A stretch of DNA of 64,000 nucleotides from Chloroflexi bacterium UBA5189 (GCA_002413045.1 DHWF01000051.1:422-64421); one strand, 5' to 3'. Counted from the stretch's first letter, positions 7,236 through 16,443 are shown. The notes: a model not told the origin generated them from the sequence alone. A program made the numbers and translations.

Positions 7236-8828
7236 ATGGGGGCGCGCCTGAGCCTTCGCTCGCTCCAGCGGCGCCGCGTCGGGGGCATCCTCGCCTCGCT
7301 GGCCATCGTTGCCGCGCTCCTGCTCGTGCGCGACGCCCACCACGTCTCCGCCGCCGCGCGCGACGACGTCAAGATCCTCGTCAACCAGCCGGCGACGTTC
7401 GATCCGGCTGCGACCGGCGACGCCGGCACGGCCGCGATCGTCGCCCAGCTGTACGAGACCCTCACCACCTACGACGCCTCGCTCACGCTTCAGCCCGCCC
7501 TCGCCGCGAGCTGGGAGGTCGCCGCGGACGGCCGCAGCGTCACGTTCCACCTCCGGCCCAACCTGGCGTTCTCGGATGGCACGCCCCTCACCGCCGAGGA
7601 TGTTGTCGGGAGCTGGTTGCGGATCATCGACCCGCAGAAGCCCGGGCCACTCGCGGCGCTGATGATCGACGTGAAGGGTGCCCGCGATCATCTCGCCGGA
7701 CGGGTCACGGATCCGTCTGCCGTGGGAATCCGGGCGGACGGCAACGATGTGATCGTCGATCTCGACCGACCCGGTGCGGACTTCCCGGCGATCGTGTCGT
7801 CGCCCACGTTCGGCATCGTGCCGTCGACCGTGTGGCGCGACGGGGGCACGGACTTCGGTCCCGGCTCGGTCACGAGTGGCGGCTACTCGCTGGCGAAGGT
7901 CAGCGACGCCGAGCTCACCCTCACGCGCAACGAGCACTACTGGGCGGGGCCGCCGGCGATCACGACCGCGCACCTCATCCTGGACATCGGGGGCCGCAAC
8001 CCGGTGACGGCCTTCCAGGCCGGCGACCTCGACTACACGGAGGTCTCGGTCATCGATGCGCCGTGGATCCCGTACGACCGCGAGCTCGGGCCGAATCTGC
8101 GCGTCATCCCCGCGCTGACGCTGACCTACCTCGGCCTCGACACCACGACCAAGCCGTTCGACGACCCACGCGTTCGACAGGCATTCGGCGAGGCGGTCGA
8201 CTGGCGGAAGATCGTGCCCCTGGGGGCGTTCGCCGGGGACGTGGCGGCGGACAGCATGGTCCCGCCAGGCATCCCGGGTGGCGGCTCGCAGGACTGGCTC
8301 CCGACCTACGACCCGGACCACGCCCGCCAGCTGCTGACCGAGGCGGGCTATCCCGGCGGCGCGGGCCTTCCGGTGATCCATTTCGCCAGCAGCGGCGCGC
8401 CGATCGGCGACGCGATCGCGGCCGACCTCGAGCGCGAGCTGCACATGCAGGTCGAGCGGGAGAGCTTCGAGGATTCGCTCACCAGGATCGCCACGGATCC
8501 GCCCAACGCGTGGTTGACCGGCTGGGTCGCGGACTACGTGGGGCCCAACGATTTCCTCGGCGTGCTCCTCCAGAGCGACAGCAGCAACAACTACGGCAAG
8601 TGGTCGTCGCCCGCGTTCGACCAGGACATCGCCGACGCCCTCGCGACCCGCGATCCCACCGCCGCGCAGGCCGCCTACGAGAAGGCGCTCGCGGTGATCA
8701 AGGACCAGGTGCCGGTCGTGCCGCTGTCCGTCGGGACGACGTACGCCCTGTCACGGGATGGGCTCCTTGGCGCCACGGACAACGGGCTCGGCATCCTGCG
8801 CATCGCGGGCATGGCGTGGGCGCAATGA
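7236..8828 (+). CDS. Peptide/solute-binding protein, ABC transporter family 5 type
   Basis: 530 residues. The N-terminus is basic with a hydrophobic helix (about 17-33) that ends in an Ala-rich cleavage region. The mature part follows the SBP_bac_5 (OppA/DppA) layout: NQPATFDPA near the start, E-T-L-T-T-Y, L-A-x-S-W-E-V-x-x-D-G-x-x-x-x-F-H-L-R, and F-x-D-G-T-P-L-x-x-E-D-V. It presumably binds peptides or similar ligands outside the membrane. No permease or ATPase genes adjoin it, which is unusual, so it may serve a distant importer or a non-transport role. Its TGA overlaps the ATG of the next gene, so they are translationally coupled. Confidence 0.88.
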   Translation: MGARLSLRSLQRRRVGGILASLAIVAALLLVRDAHHVSAAARDDVKILVNQPATFDPAATGDAGTAAIVAQLYETLTTYDASLTLQPALAASWEVAADGRSVTFHLRPNLAFSDGTPLTAEDVVGSWLRIIDPQKPGPLAALMIDVKGARDHLAGRVTDPSAVGIRADGNDVIVDLDRPGADFPAIVSSPTFGIVPSTVWRDGGTDFGPGSVTSGGYSLAKVSDAELTLTRNEHYWAGPPAITTAHLILDIGGRNPVTAFQAGDLDYTEVSVIDAPWIPYDRELGPNLRVIPALTLTYLGLDTTTKPFDDPRVRQAFGEAVDWRKIVPLGAFAGDVAADSMVPPGIPGGGSQDWLPTYDPDHARQLLTEAGYPGGAGLPVIHFASSGAPIGDAIAADLERELHMQVERESFEDSLTRIATDPPNAWLTGWVADYVGPNDFLGVLLQSDSSNNYGKWSSPAFDQDIADALATRDPTAAQAAYEKALAVIKDQVPVVPLSVGTTYALSRDGLLGATDNGLGILRIAGMAWAQ

Positions 8829-10258
8829 CCACCACCGGGGCGATGCGGCGCGCGGGCCGCGTTGGCGTGCTTGCCGCGACCCTCGCGCTGGTATTCGGGC
8901 TCGCCGGCGCCCCGGCGGCGCTCGCCGCCGATCCAACCTTTGGCACCGCGACCGCGACCTCGAACTACGGCGGCGCGATCACCGTGGAGCAGTCGGCGAC
9001 GATCCCCGCCGGGGTCGTCAAGGTCGAGGCGATCGTGCGCGAAGGCATCGGTGCCGCGACCTTCCTCGCGCCGATCACCACGCCGCCGGCCGGCCCGACC
9101 ACGCTCCGCTACAGCCTCGCCACGCCGAAGGGATCGGTCTTCCCGAACACGCCCGTTGAGCTCGGCTTCCGCCTCACGTTTGACGATGGGCACACGGTCG
9201 ACAGCCCGACCACGACGCACCTGTACGCCGACGATCGGTACACGTGGAAGACGCTCGCCGGCTCGGTCGTCCGGGTGCATTGGACGGAGGGCGATTCGTC
9301 CTTCGGGCAGAAGCTGCTCGACGTCGGCGAGCAGGCGGTCAAGAACGCGACCGACCTGCTCGGCGTCCAGGAGACCACCCCGATCGACTTCTACGTCTAT
9401 GCCGATCGGACCGCGTTCTACGACGTGATCGGGACTGGCCTCCAGGAGAATATCGGCGGCCTCGCGCTCCCGGACATCCGAACGCTGTTCGCGAACATCG
9501 GCATCGGGGACGAGAACTCGTCCTGGGTGAGCACCGTCGTGCCCCACGAGCTCACCCACATCGTGTTCGGCACCGCGACCCAGAACCCGTATCACCAGCC
9601 GCTCCACTGGCTGAACGAGGGCCTGGCCGTATACCTGTCCGCGGGGTACGACAGCGGCGCGCGCTCGAACGTGGAGGGCTCCGCGCAGTCCGGCGACCTG
9701 ATGCCCCTCAGCGCGCTGGTCCAGCAGTTCCCGGCCTCGGCGGATCGATTCAGCCTCGCCTACGACGAGGCCGTCTCGGCGATCGACTTCATGGTCCGCA
9801 CCTACGGGCGAGACGCCCTGGTCAAGCTGATCCGGAGCTATGCGGACGGCGTCAGCGACGACGCGGCGTTTACCGCAGCCCTGGGCGTCGACACAAAGGG
9901 CTTCGAGACAGCCTGGCTGAAGGATCTCGGGATCGAGGAGCCGGTGCCATTCGGACCCGTCGCGGCACCGGCCGGGCCGCTGCCGCCCGGCTGGGTCGGG
10001 TCGCCCGGGCAGTCCGGCCAGCCGGGGCAGCCGGGACCCATTGCCACGGTACGACCAGTGCGACCACCGCGATCGCCGGGCGCCGACGACGGCTCAACGA
10101 TCGTATGGATCGCGGTCGGCGTGTTTGCCATCGTCCTCGTTGCGGGGCTCCTGTTCGTCGCGCGCGGGCTGAGTCGCGGCAATCCGCTGATGCCCGCCGG
10201 CGCGAACATCGATCCCGATCCCGATCCCGATCACGACCCGCCGGAGCCTGCCGGGTAA
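8825..10258 (+). CDS. Secreted, membrane-anchored peptidase-MA family metalloprotease
   Basis: 477 residues. The ATG overlaps the upstream stop (ATGA). A signal peptide (about 1-35) ends in LAA-D. A gluzincin zinc site is visible as HELTH at 241-245, with the third ligand Glu265 in WLNEGLAVY. The catalytic base is Glu242. A Pro/Gly-rich linker follows (about 390-425), then a membrane helix (about 428-450) and a short cytoplasmic tail with a repeated Asp-Pro run. The substrate is unknown. The protease domain faces outside, tethered by the C-terminal helix. The next gene starts inside the stop codon (TAATG). Confidence 0.87.
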   Translation: MTTTGAMRRAGRVGVLAATLALVFGLAGAPAALAADPTFGTATATSNYGGAITVEQSATIPAGVVKVEAIVREGIGAATFLAPITTPPAGPTTLRYSLATPKGSVFPNTPVELGFRLTFDDGHTVDSPTTTHLYADDRYTWKTLAGSVVRVHWTEGDSSFGQKLLDVGEQAVKNATDLLGVQETTPIDFYVYADRTAFYDVIGTGLQENIGGLALPDIRTLFANIGIGDENSSWVSTVVPHELTHIVFGTATQNPYHQPLHWLNEGLAVYLSAGYDSGARSNVEGSAQSGDLMPLSALVQQFPASADRFSLAYDEAVSAIDFMVRTYGRDALVKLIRSYADGVSDDAAFTAALGVDTKGFETAWLKDLGIEEPVPFGPVAAPAGPLPPGWVGSPGQSGQPGQPGPIATVRPVRPPRSPGADDGSTIVWIAVGVFAIVLVAGLLFVARGLSRGNPLMPAGANIDPDPDPDHDPPEPAG

Positions 10259-11001
10259 TGAGCGCGCTCGTCGGGCGGGTCCGCGCCCTGCCCAGCGTGC
10301 AGGTGACGCTGTCGATCGCGCTGCTCGTGCTCGGCTTCCTGGTCGCGGCCCAGATCGCCGCCGAGGGTCCGCGCGTGTCGTACTCGACCCAGGAGCGGTC
10401 GCCGCTCATCGAGACGGCCCTCGGGCTCCAGACCCAGCAGGAGGCGCTGAAGGCCAGCATCCTCGACCTGCGCAAGCAGATCGGCGACCTGGAGGCCCAG
10501 GACCCGGGCGCGGCGGAATCACTGAAGAAGCTCTACTCGCAGCTGGAGGACGCGCGGCTCGCGGCCGGCCTGGTCGCGGTGAGCGGCAAGGGCATCGCGT
10601 TCAAGCTGGAGGACGCCACGCAGGCGAGTGGCCCGGACGCGCTCGTGTCCGCTCAGGACGTGCGGACGCTCGTCGAGCAGCTCTGGCTCGCCGGGGCGGA
10701 GGGCATCTCAGTCAACGGCGAACGGATCGTCGGGTCGACCGCGGTCATCGACATCGGCGGCTCGATCCTCGTCAACTCGGCGTACCTCGCGCCGCCGTAC
10801 ACGATCTCTGCCATCGGGCCGCCCGATCTGTACGACCGCCTCCAGCAATCCGTGGCGTTCATCCAGTTCGTCCAGGGCCGGGTCGAGCCGTCGGGGCTGA
10901 AGCTGTCCGTCGCGCAGCTGGACAAGGTCGAGCTGCCCGCGTTCGCCGGGACCGTGGCGCTGCGGTACGCGCAGCCCGCGCCGTCCGGAGCGACCCCGTG
11001 A
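10258..11001 (+). CDS. DUF881 membrane protein
   Basis: 247 residues: a signal-anchor helix (about 14-34), a coiled-coil-prone region (about 45-90, with LRKQIGDLEAQ), then a globular DUF881 domain with the family patterns G-L-V-A-V-S-G-x-G-I, D-V-R-T-L-V-E-Q-L-W-L-A-G-A-E and S-V-N-G-E-R-I. DUF881 proteins sit on the outer face of the membrane in Gram-positive-type bacteria and are often encoded in tandem. The function is unresolved. It is translationally coupled to both neighbours. The following gene is a divergent paralogue. Confidence 0.85.
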   Translation: MSALVGRVRALPSVQVTLSIALLVLGFLVAAQIAAEGPRVSYSTQERSPLIETALGLQTQQEALKASILDLRKQIGDLEAQDPGAAESLKKLYSQLEDARLAAGLVAVSGKGIAFKLEDATQASGPDALVSAQDVRTLVEQLWLAGAEGISVNGERIVGSTAVIDIGGSILVNSAYLAPPYTISAIGPPDLYDRLQQSVAFIQFVQGRVEPSGLKLSVAQLDKVELPAFAGTVALRYAQPAPSGATP

Positions 11002-11690
11002 CCGCGCCCCGTCGGCCACTGACGACCGGCAATCGGATCTCGGTCGGGCTCGTGGCGGCGCTCCTCGGCTTCCTCGTCGTCGGGCAGCTCAATGCGCAGC
11101 AGGCCGTGCCGGGGCTGTCCAACCTGTCCGCGACCGACCTGACCCAGCTCATCGCGAACCTCACGACCGGCAACGATCAGCTGCGTAACGAGATCGCCGA
11201 CCTGACCAGCCAGGAAGCGAGCCTGTCCGACACCCACAACCGCGGCGATACGACGGTCGGCGACCTCAACAGCGACCTCGCCCGTATCCGCGCCTGGGCC
11301 GGGCTCACCGCCGTCACCGGGCCCGGCATCGCGATCACCGTCCAGGGCCAGATCGGCGGCGACGGGATCGAGGAGCTGCTCAACGAGCTCCGCAACGCGG
11401 GCGCCGAGGCCATCGCGATCGATGGCATCCGGGTCGTCACGGGCTCGGTCGTGGCGGGGCCGCCGGGCGGCCTCTCGATCGAGAACGACGCCCTCGGCGA
11501 CGGGTTCGAGATCCGCGCGATCGGCAGCCCGCAGATCCTGACCGGCACGTTGACCAGGACCGGAGGCGTCATCGCCCAGATCGGCGCAACGTATCCCGGG
11601 GCGCGACTAACGGTGACGCCGCTGGAGTCCATGACCCTCGCCGCGACCGAGCGCAACCTCGACCTCACGGATGCGCAACCCAGCCTCTGA
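10998..11690 (+). CDS. DUF881 membrane protein, second copy
   Basis: 230 residues, GTG start overlapping the previous TGA (GTGA). It has an N-terminal membrane anchor (about 13-31), a heptad-like region (about 45-85), then the DUF881 domain with G-L-T-A-V-T-G-P-G-I, E-E-L-L-N-E-L-R-N-A-G-A-E-A-I-A-I-D-G and R-V-V-T-G-S. It is paralogous to the upstream gene but not recently duplicated. The coupled pair suggests a heteromeric envelope complex, which is inference. Confidence 0.85.
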   Translation: MTAPRRPLTTGNRISVGLVAALLGFLVVGQLNAQQAVPGLSNLSATDLTQLIANLTTGNDQLRNEIADLTSQEASLSDTHNRGDTTVGDLNSDLARIRAWAGLTAVTGPGIAITVQGQIGGDGIEELLNELRNAGAEAIAIDGIRVVTGSVVAGPPGGLSIENDALGDGFEIRAIGSPQILTGTLTRTGGVIAQIGATYPGARLTVTPLESMTLAATERNLDLTDAQPSL

Positions 11691-11696
11691 TACAGT
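11691..11696 (+). promoter_or_regulatory. -10 box of the DUF951 gene (leaderless, extended)
   Basis: TGATACAGT (TG-A-TACAGT) overlaps the previous stop codon and ends 7 bases before the ATG at 11704. The same block TACAGTCCCGCC precedes the CvpA-like gene at 44736. It marks an internal promoter inside the operon. Confidence 0.45.
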
Positions 11697-11703
11697 CCCG
11701 CCG

Positions 11704-11952
11704 ATGCCAGCCCGGCCCGCGATCGAGCTGTTCCTGGGCGATGTCGTCCGGCTCCGGCGCGTCCATCCGTGCGGCTCGGTGGAATGGCTCGTCGATCGGC
11801 TCGGCGCCGACATCGGGCTCCGCTGCCAGGGCTGCGGGCGCCACGTCCTGCTCGATCGGCGCCAGCTCGAGCACCGCCTCGACGCCTTCGTGACCCGCGG
11901 CGACCCGGCGCTGAGCGCCGCCGTCACGCCTCGCTCGGCCCCGGAGGGATGA
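11704..11952 (+). CDS. DUF951 (YyzM-like) small protein
   Basis: 82 residues. I prefer the ATG at 11704 over an upstream one at 11671 because family members start just before the L-G-D-V-V-R-L-R motif and a TACAGT box lies 7 bases upstream. It contains H-P-C-G-S and C-x2-C (RCQGCGR), a probable small zinc site, and the family motif L-D-R-R-x-L-E. DUF951 proteins are often found next to ribosome-related or replication genes. No function is established. The TGA overlaps the ATG of the MFS gene. Confidence 0.85.
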   Translation: MPARPAIELFLGDVVRLRRVHPCGSVEWLVDRLGADIGLRCQGCGRHVLLDRRQLEHRLDAFVTRGDPALSAAVTPRSAPEG

Positions 11953-13502
11953 CGACCGCTCCCAACGGCAGCGCCACGCCCGAGACGGGCAGCTCGGCGG
12001 CCGCGGTCCTCCGCAACAGGCCGTTCCTGCTCCTTTGGCTGTCCCAGGTGTCGACCCAGCTCGGGGTCAACATGGTCTTGTACGCCCTGACCGTCATCGT
12101 GCTGTCCGCGAGCAACCTGACCTCGGCGGTCAGCGCCCTGTTCCTGACCTTCCTCGTGCCGTCCGTGCTCCTGTCGGCGCTTGCCGGGGTCTACGTCGAC
12201 CGGATCGACCGGCGGACCGTCCTCGTCGTGTCGAACGCGCTCCGCGCGGCAATCCTCGTGGGGGTCTTCGCGGCCGGCAACGACGTCGGGCTCCTGCTGC
12301 TCCTCAACACGGTGTTCTCGATCGTGACCGTGTTCTTCGCGCCCGCGGAGGCGGCGATGATCCCGGTCCTCGTCCCGCGGGAGCAGCTGCTCGCCGCGAA
12401 CGGCATCTTCACGCTGACGCTCAACGGCGCCTTCGCGCTGGGCTACGCGCTCCTCGCGCCGCTCGTCGTGACCATCAGCGGCGGGCCGCAGCCGCTGATC
12501 ATCATCGTCGCCGGGTTGTTCGCGCTGGCCGCGGTGTTCTGCCTCACGCTGCCATCGGACCCGCCGATCAAGAAGCCTCGACCTGGCTCGATCAGCGCCG
12601 TCACCGGCGCGGTGACCGGTGCCGTGACGGAGGCCGGGCAGGCCGTCGGGAGCGTGTTCGGCCAGCTCCGCGAGGGTATCGAGATCATCCGCGACAACCG
12701 CACGATCGCCTGGTCGCTGGCGTACCTCGGGATCTCCGCGTCGCTCATCGGGGTGGTCGCGGTGCTCGGGCCGTCGTTCGCGCGGGACACGCTCGGGCTC
12801 AGCCCGAAGGACCTGATCGTCGTGGTCCTGCCGCTCGGGATCGGCATCGTGATGGGCGTGCTGCTGCTCAACAACTATGGCAAGTACATCGCCCGGCGCC
12901 GGGCGATCGAGATCGGGCTCGTGGCGCTGGGCTTCCTGCTGCTGGTCCTGACCGTCGCGGGGCCGGTGAGCCGGCTCCTGACGGGCGTCGGGTCGCACGT
13001 GCCCGTGGTCGATCTCTCGGCGCTGACCTCGCTGGTCTCGGTCGTCGTCGCGATCGCGTTCCTCGCCGGCGTGTGTTACGGCATCGTCGCGATCTCGGCG
13101 CAGGTCCAGCTCCAGGAGGACATCCCGCCGGACGGCCGCGGCCGCGTCTTCGGGGTGCTGAACATGCTGATCTCGGTCGCAAGCATCCTGCCGATCATCG
13201 TCGTCGGGCAGATCGCGGACTGGGTCGGCACCACCGCGGTGATCCTGGGGGTCGCGGCGTTCGTGCTGATCTCCGGCGTGGTTTCGATCGTGGCGCGCGG
13301 GCCGATCCGCCCGACCGAGGGCCGCGACCTCGTCTCCGAGATCGTGCCGGGTGCGCAGCTCGACCCGACAGGCGCCAACCGGCCGATGCAGCCGCGCGAG
13401 CCGCACGGCCACTCCCACCGCGAGGCACATCGCCATGGCGAGGCGCACGGGGGCCGGGCCGGCGAGCTCGATGACCACCGCGACGGCGACGTGGGGCTGT
13501 GA
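11949..13502 (+). CDS. MFS efflux transporter with His-rich tail
   Basis: 517 residues, about 12 membrane helices, MFS_3/enterobactin-exporter-like. The ATG overlaps the DUF951 stop. After the first two helices comes the MFS loop-2 motif G-V-Y-V-D-R-I-D-R-R. The middle loop (about 200-240) is long. The C-terminal about 60 residues are cytoplasmic and His/Glu/Asp-rich (PHGHSHREAHRHGEAHGG), which resembles metal-binding tails. The substrate is unknown. The tail makes metal or metal-complex export plausible, as inference only. Confidence 0.88.
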   Translation: MTTAPNGSATPETGSSAAAVLRNRPFLLLWLSQVSTQLGVNMVLYALTVIVLSASNLTSAVSALFLTFLVPSVLLSALAGVYVDRIDRRTVLVVSNALRAAILVGVFAAGNDVGLLLLLNTVFSIVTVFFAPAEAAMIPVLVPREQLLAANGIFTLTLNGAFALGYALLAPLVVTISGGPQPLIIIVAGLFALAAVFCLTLPSDPPIKKPRPGSISAVTGAVTGAVTEAGQAVGSVFGQLREGIEIIRDNRTIAWSLAYLGISASLIGVVAVLGPSFARDTLGLSPKDLIVVVLPLGIGIVMGVLLLNNYGKYIARRRAIEIGLVALGFLLLVLTVAGPVSRLLTGVGSHVPVVDLSALTSLVSVVVAIAFLAGVCYGIVAISAQVQLQEDIPPDGRGRVFGVLNMLISVASILPIIVVGQIADWVGTTAVILGVAAFVLISGVVSIVARGPIRPTEGRDLVSEIVPGAQLDPTGANRPMQPREPHGHSHREAHRHGEAHGGRAGELDDHRDGDVGL

Positions 13503-13518
13503 GTCGGGTGGCCCTCCC

Positions 13519-14562
13519 ATGAGTCGCGTGGCAATGTTGTTCACGGGCGGGACGATCAGCATGGTCGTCGACGCCGCCGCGGGCGGGAAGGTCCCCACCC
13601 TCGATGGAGCGGCGATTCTCGCTCGCGCGCCGGGGATTGAGTCGATCGCGGAGCTCGTGACCGTCGATCTCGGGCGCACGCCGGCGAGCCACTTCACGTT
13701 CCCGAAGCTGTTCGAGATCGCGGGCGAGATTCGCCGCTGGCAGGCGGACCCGACGATCGATGGGGTCGTCGTCGTGCAGGGCACCGACGTCATCGAGGAG
13801 GCCGCGTTCCTGTGGGACCTCGTGCTCGATGGCGGGGCGCCCGTCATCGTCACCGGCGCGATGCGCGCCGCCTCCGATCCGAACGACGACGGGCCCGAGA
13901 ACCTCCGGAATGCGGTTCGCTGCGCCGCGGCGCCGGAGTTGCGCGGGGCGGGCGTGCTCGTTGTCCTGGACGGCACGATCAACCCAGCGGATGCCGTCAC
14001 GAAGACGCACTCCGCCGCGCTCGACACGTTCCAGTGCCTGGACACGGGGCCGCTCGGGTTCGTGCGGAACGGGCGAGTCACGGTCGAGCGGGCGCGAGGC
14101 CCGCGCCGGCACGTCATCACGGACCGGGCCGCGGATGGCGTCGCGCTGCTGATCGCCCATGTGGCGATGGACGGCTCGCTGGTGGACGCCGCCGCCGCGC
14201 TCCGGCCGCCGGCGATCGTCGTCGAGGCGACGGGCGCCGGGAATACGGCCGCGTCGGTGGTCGAGGCGGCCGCGCGCGCGATGGGGCAGGGGATCGTGGT
14301 CGCGCTGGCGACCCGCTGCCCCGCGGGCGCCGCGTCGGATGCCTATGCATTCCCGGGTGGCGGCGCGACCTGGGTTCGTGCCGGCGCGCTGCTCACCGGC
14401 CACCTGTCCGGGCCAAAGGCACGTATTGCGCTGGCGGCTGGCCTGGGCGGCGGAATGGATCGCGCCGCGCTCGCCGCCCTGCTCGCCGACCCACCGGGCT
14501 GGGGCCCCGCCGTCGAGCGGGCGCCGCTGCCGCCACTCGCGATCGCCGCGGGAGCCGCCTGA
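13519..14562 (+). CDS. Asparaginase family protein
   Basis: 347 residues of the L-asparaginase/glutaminase family, which hydrolyse Asn to Asp and ammonia. The first catalytic Thr is in TGGTIS (9-14). The second motif is VQGTDV, with Thr89 and Asp90, where family members have HGTDT. G-A-M-R-A-A-S-D-P-N-D-D-G-P-E-N-L matches the conserved third motif. There is no signal peptide, so it is a cytoplasmic, type I-like enzyme. I chose the ATG at 13519, 17 bases after the MFS stop, because the TGGTI motif then falls at the usual position. It is followed after 1 base by an amidohydrolase. Confidence 0.9.
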   Translation: MSRVAMLFTGGTISMVVDAAAGGKVPTLDGAAILARAPGIESIAELVTVDLGRTPASHFTFPKLFEIAGEIRRWQADPTIDGVVVVQGTDVIEEAAFLWDLVLDGGAPVIVTGAMRAASDPNDDGPENLRNAVRCAAAPELRGAGVLVVLDGTINPADAVTKTHSAALDTFQCLDTGPLGFVRNGRVTVERARGPRRHVITDRAADGVALLIAHVAMDGSLVDAAAALRPPAIVVEATGAGNTAASVVEAAARAMGQGIVVALATRCPAGAASDAYAFPGGGATWVRAGALLTGHLSGPKARIALAAGLGGGMDRAALAALLADPPGWGPAVERAPLPPLAIAAGAA

Positions 14563-14563
14563 C

Positions 14564-16189
14564 ATGCCGCTCGACATGCTCGTCACCGGGCGGATCGCCA
14601 CCTTCGCCGGCGATTCCGGCTTCGGCTGGGTCGAAGCGATCGGGATTCGCGATCGGAAGGTCGCCTTCGCCGGCTCGGCCGTCGAGCTCGAGACGCGCGC
14701 CGATCCGCACACCCTCCGCGTGGAGCTGGAGCCCGGTGAGATCGCCATCCCCGGCCTGACCGACGCGCATCTCCACGTCATCGATGCCGCGCTGGCGATG
14801 ACCCAGGTCGACCTCGCGACGGCGCCGACCCTCGACGAGGGGCTCGAGCGAATCGCCGCCGCCGCGCGCCGCGTCCCGGCGCCCGGCTGGATCTTCGGCG
14901 GCGGCTGGGACCAGCGACGGTGGGCCGGCTGGCCGACGGCCGAGGCCCTCGAGCGCGCGGCACCCGGACGGCTGGTGGCCCTGCATTCGTTCGATCATCA
15001 CTGCCTGTGGGTCAGCCGTTCGGCGCTCGCCGCCGCCGGCATCGATGGCGCGACGCCGGACCCCGACGGCGGCGTCATCCGGCACGACGCCGAGGGCGAG
15101 CCGGAAGGCGTGCTCCTCGAGAACGCAACCGGCCTGTTGGAGCACCGCATCCCAGCGCCGGATTCCGCGGTGGTGGCCCGCGCGATTCAGGAGCTGGGGC
15201 GCGAGCTGCTCGCGCTCGGCGTGGTCGGCGCGCACGACCCGCGCTTCCTCGCGCCGGACCCCACCAACCAGGCATTCGATATGTACATGGCCCTCGCCGA
15301 GGACGGCGACCTGCCGATCCGGGTCCATGTCGGCGTGCGCGCCGAGGGCCTCGACGATGCCATCGCTCGCGGCTTCAAGAGCGGCGACCTGCTCGGCGGC
15401 CGCGACGCCAGGCGCGACGGCAGGCTCACGATGGGCTGGCTGAAGCTGTTCGCCGACGGCACGCTGGCATCGCGGACCGCCGCGCTGCTCGAGCCGGTCG
15501 AGGGCGGCACCGACCGCGGCATGTTCACGACGCCGCCGGAGCAGATGGCCGAGCTCGCGACGCGCGCCGCCGCTGCGGGCATCGCGACGAAGATCCACGC
15601 GATCGGCGACGCCGCGGTGCGCACTGCGCTCGATGTCCTCGGTCCGACGGCCGGGTCCGTCAAGCTCATGCCCCGCCTCGAGCACGTCCAACTCTGCTCC
15701 GCGGCGGATCGCGCCCGGTTCGCGGCCCTCGGTGTCGCCGCATCCGTCCAGCCGGTCCACCTGCGCGACGACGCTGCTACCGCGCGCGAGCTGTGGGGCG
15801 ACCGGGCCGAGGCGAATGGCTACACGTGGCGCAGCCTGCTCGATGCCGGGGCCGTGGTCGCGTTCGGGACAGACGCGCCGGTCGAGCCGATCGACCCGTG
15901 GCCCGGGATCGCGATGGCGGTCCTGCGGCGGGATCCGTCGTGGGGCGCGGACGCGGCGCCCTTTGGTCCCGATGAGACGCTCACGCTGGAGCAGGCCCTT
16001 CGGGCCGCAACCGTTGGCCCCCACCTCACCGCGAAGGACAAGCTCGGTGGCCGGCTCGTGCCCGGCGCGCGAGCCGATCTCATCGTCCTCCCGGCGGCGC
16101 CACGCGACTCCGGTGAGCGCGGCGCGGCATTCGCGGAGGTCAGGCCACGACTCGTGATGCTCGACGGTGAGGTCGTCGTAGAGCGCTAG
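14564..16189 (+). CDS. YtcJ-like amidohydrolase
   Basis: 541-residue metal-dependent amidohydrolase (amidohydrolase_3/YtcJ-like). Metal motif D-A-H-L-H near residues 66-70. The middle D-G-T-L-A-S-R-T segment is typical of YtcJ. H-A-I-G-D-A-A-V supplies a further His. F-G-T-D-A-P-V-E gives the last metal Asp, and the C-terminal L-V-P-G-A-R-A-D-L-I-V-L completes the beta-sandwich. The substrate is unknown in this subfamily (amides or N-acyl compounds). It follows the asparaginase directly, so the pair may act in catabolism of an amide. Confidence 0.9.
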   Translation: MPLDMLVTGRIATFAGDSGFGWVEAIGIRDRKVAFAGSAVELETRADPHTLRVELEPGEIAIPGLTDAHLHVIDAALAMTQVDLATAPTLDEGLERIAAAARRVPAPGWIFGGGWDQRRWAGWPTAEALERAAPGRLVALHSFDHHCLWVSRSALAAAGIDGATPDPDGGVIRHDAEGEPEGVLLENATGLLEHRIPAPDSAVVARAIQELGRELLALGVVGAHDPRFLAPDPTNQAFDMYMALAEDGDLPIRVHVGVRAEGLDDAIARGFKSGDLLGGRDARRDGRLTMGWLKLFADGTLASRTAALLEPVEGGTDRGMFTTPPEQMAELATRAAAAGIATKIHAIGDAAVRTALDVLGPTAGSVKLMPRLEHVQLCSAADRARFAALGVAASVQPVHLRDDAATARELWGDRAEANGYTWRSLLDAGAVVAFGTDAPVEPIDPWPGIAMAVLRRDPSWGADAAPFGPDETLTLEQALRAATVGPHLTAKDKLGGRLVPGARADLIVLPAAPRDSGERGAAFAEVRPRLVMLDGEVVVER

Positions 16190-16248
16190 GGCGCCATTCC
16201 GGGAAATCCCGCATTGCGCGGAGGTGCCCTGGAGACGAGGGTGGGGCC

Positions 16249-16443
16249 ATGGCGCTCCATCCAGCAACGCGCAGACACGTGCCACGCCATCGAGCGTCGC
16301 TGCTCGCGCTGCTCGCGGCGCTCGCAATCCTGCCGGCGGCATGCTCGCCGGAAACGATCCTGAGCACGATCTCGTGCCCCGTCTACCAGCCTCCGCAGAC
16401 GCCCATGCCGGAATGGCCGAAGCAGTGCGGCGGAACCCGCTGA
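16249..16443 (+). CDS. Small lipoprotein (predicted)
   Basis: 64 residues. A basic N-terminus, a hydrophobic stretch (about 17-30) and the lipobox LPAAC at 28-32 predict a lipid-anchored peptide of about 33 residues rich in Pro, with two more Cys. There is no homology I recognise. A weak purine-rich stretch precedes the ATG. It could be a real small lipoprotein or chance coding. Confidence 0.45.
   Translation: MALHPATRRHVPRHRASLLALLAALAILPAACSPETILSTISCPVYQPPQTPMPEWPKQCGGTR

Noticed and set aside
7055..8824. 1067-codon frame that joins upstream sequence to the peptidase-MA gene
   Set aside because: Its first 590 codons are out of frame with the solute-binding protein gene and Arg-rich; the real protease starts at 8825 with a signal peptide.
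11607..14120. 837-codon minus-strand ORF over the MFS and asparaginase genes
   Set aside because: Repetitive Arg/Asp/His composition typical of an antisense frame in high-GC DNA, opposite to well-supported genes.
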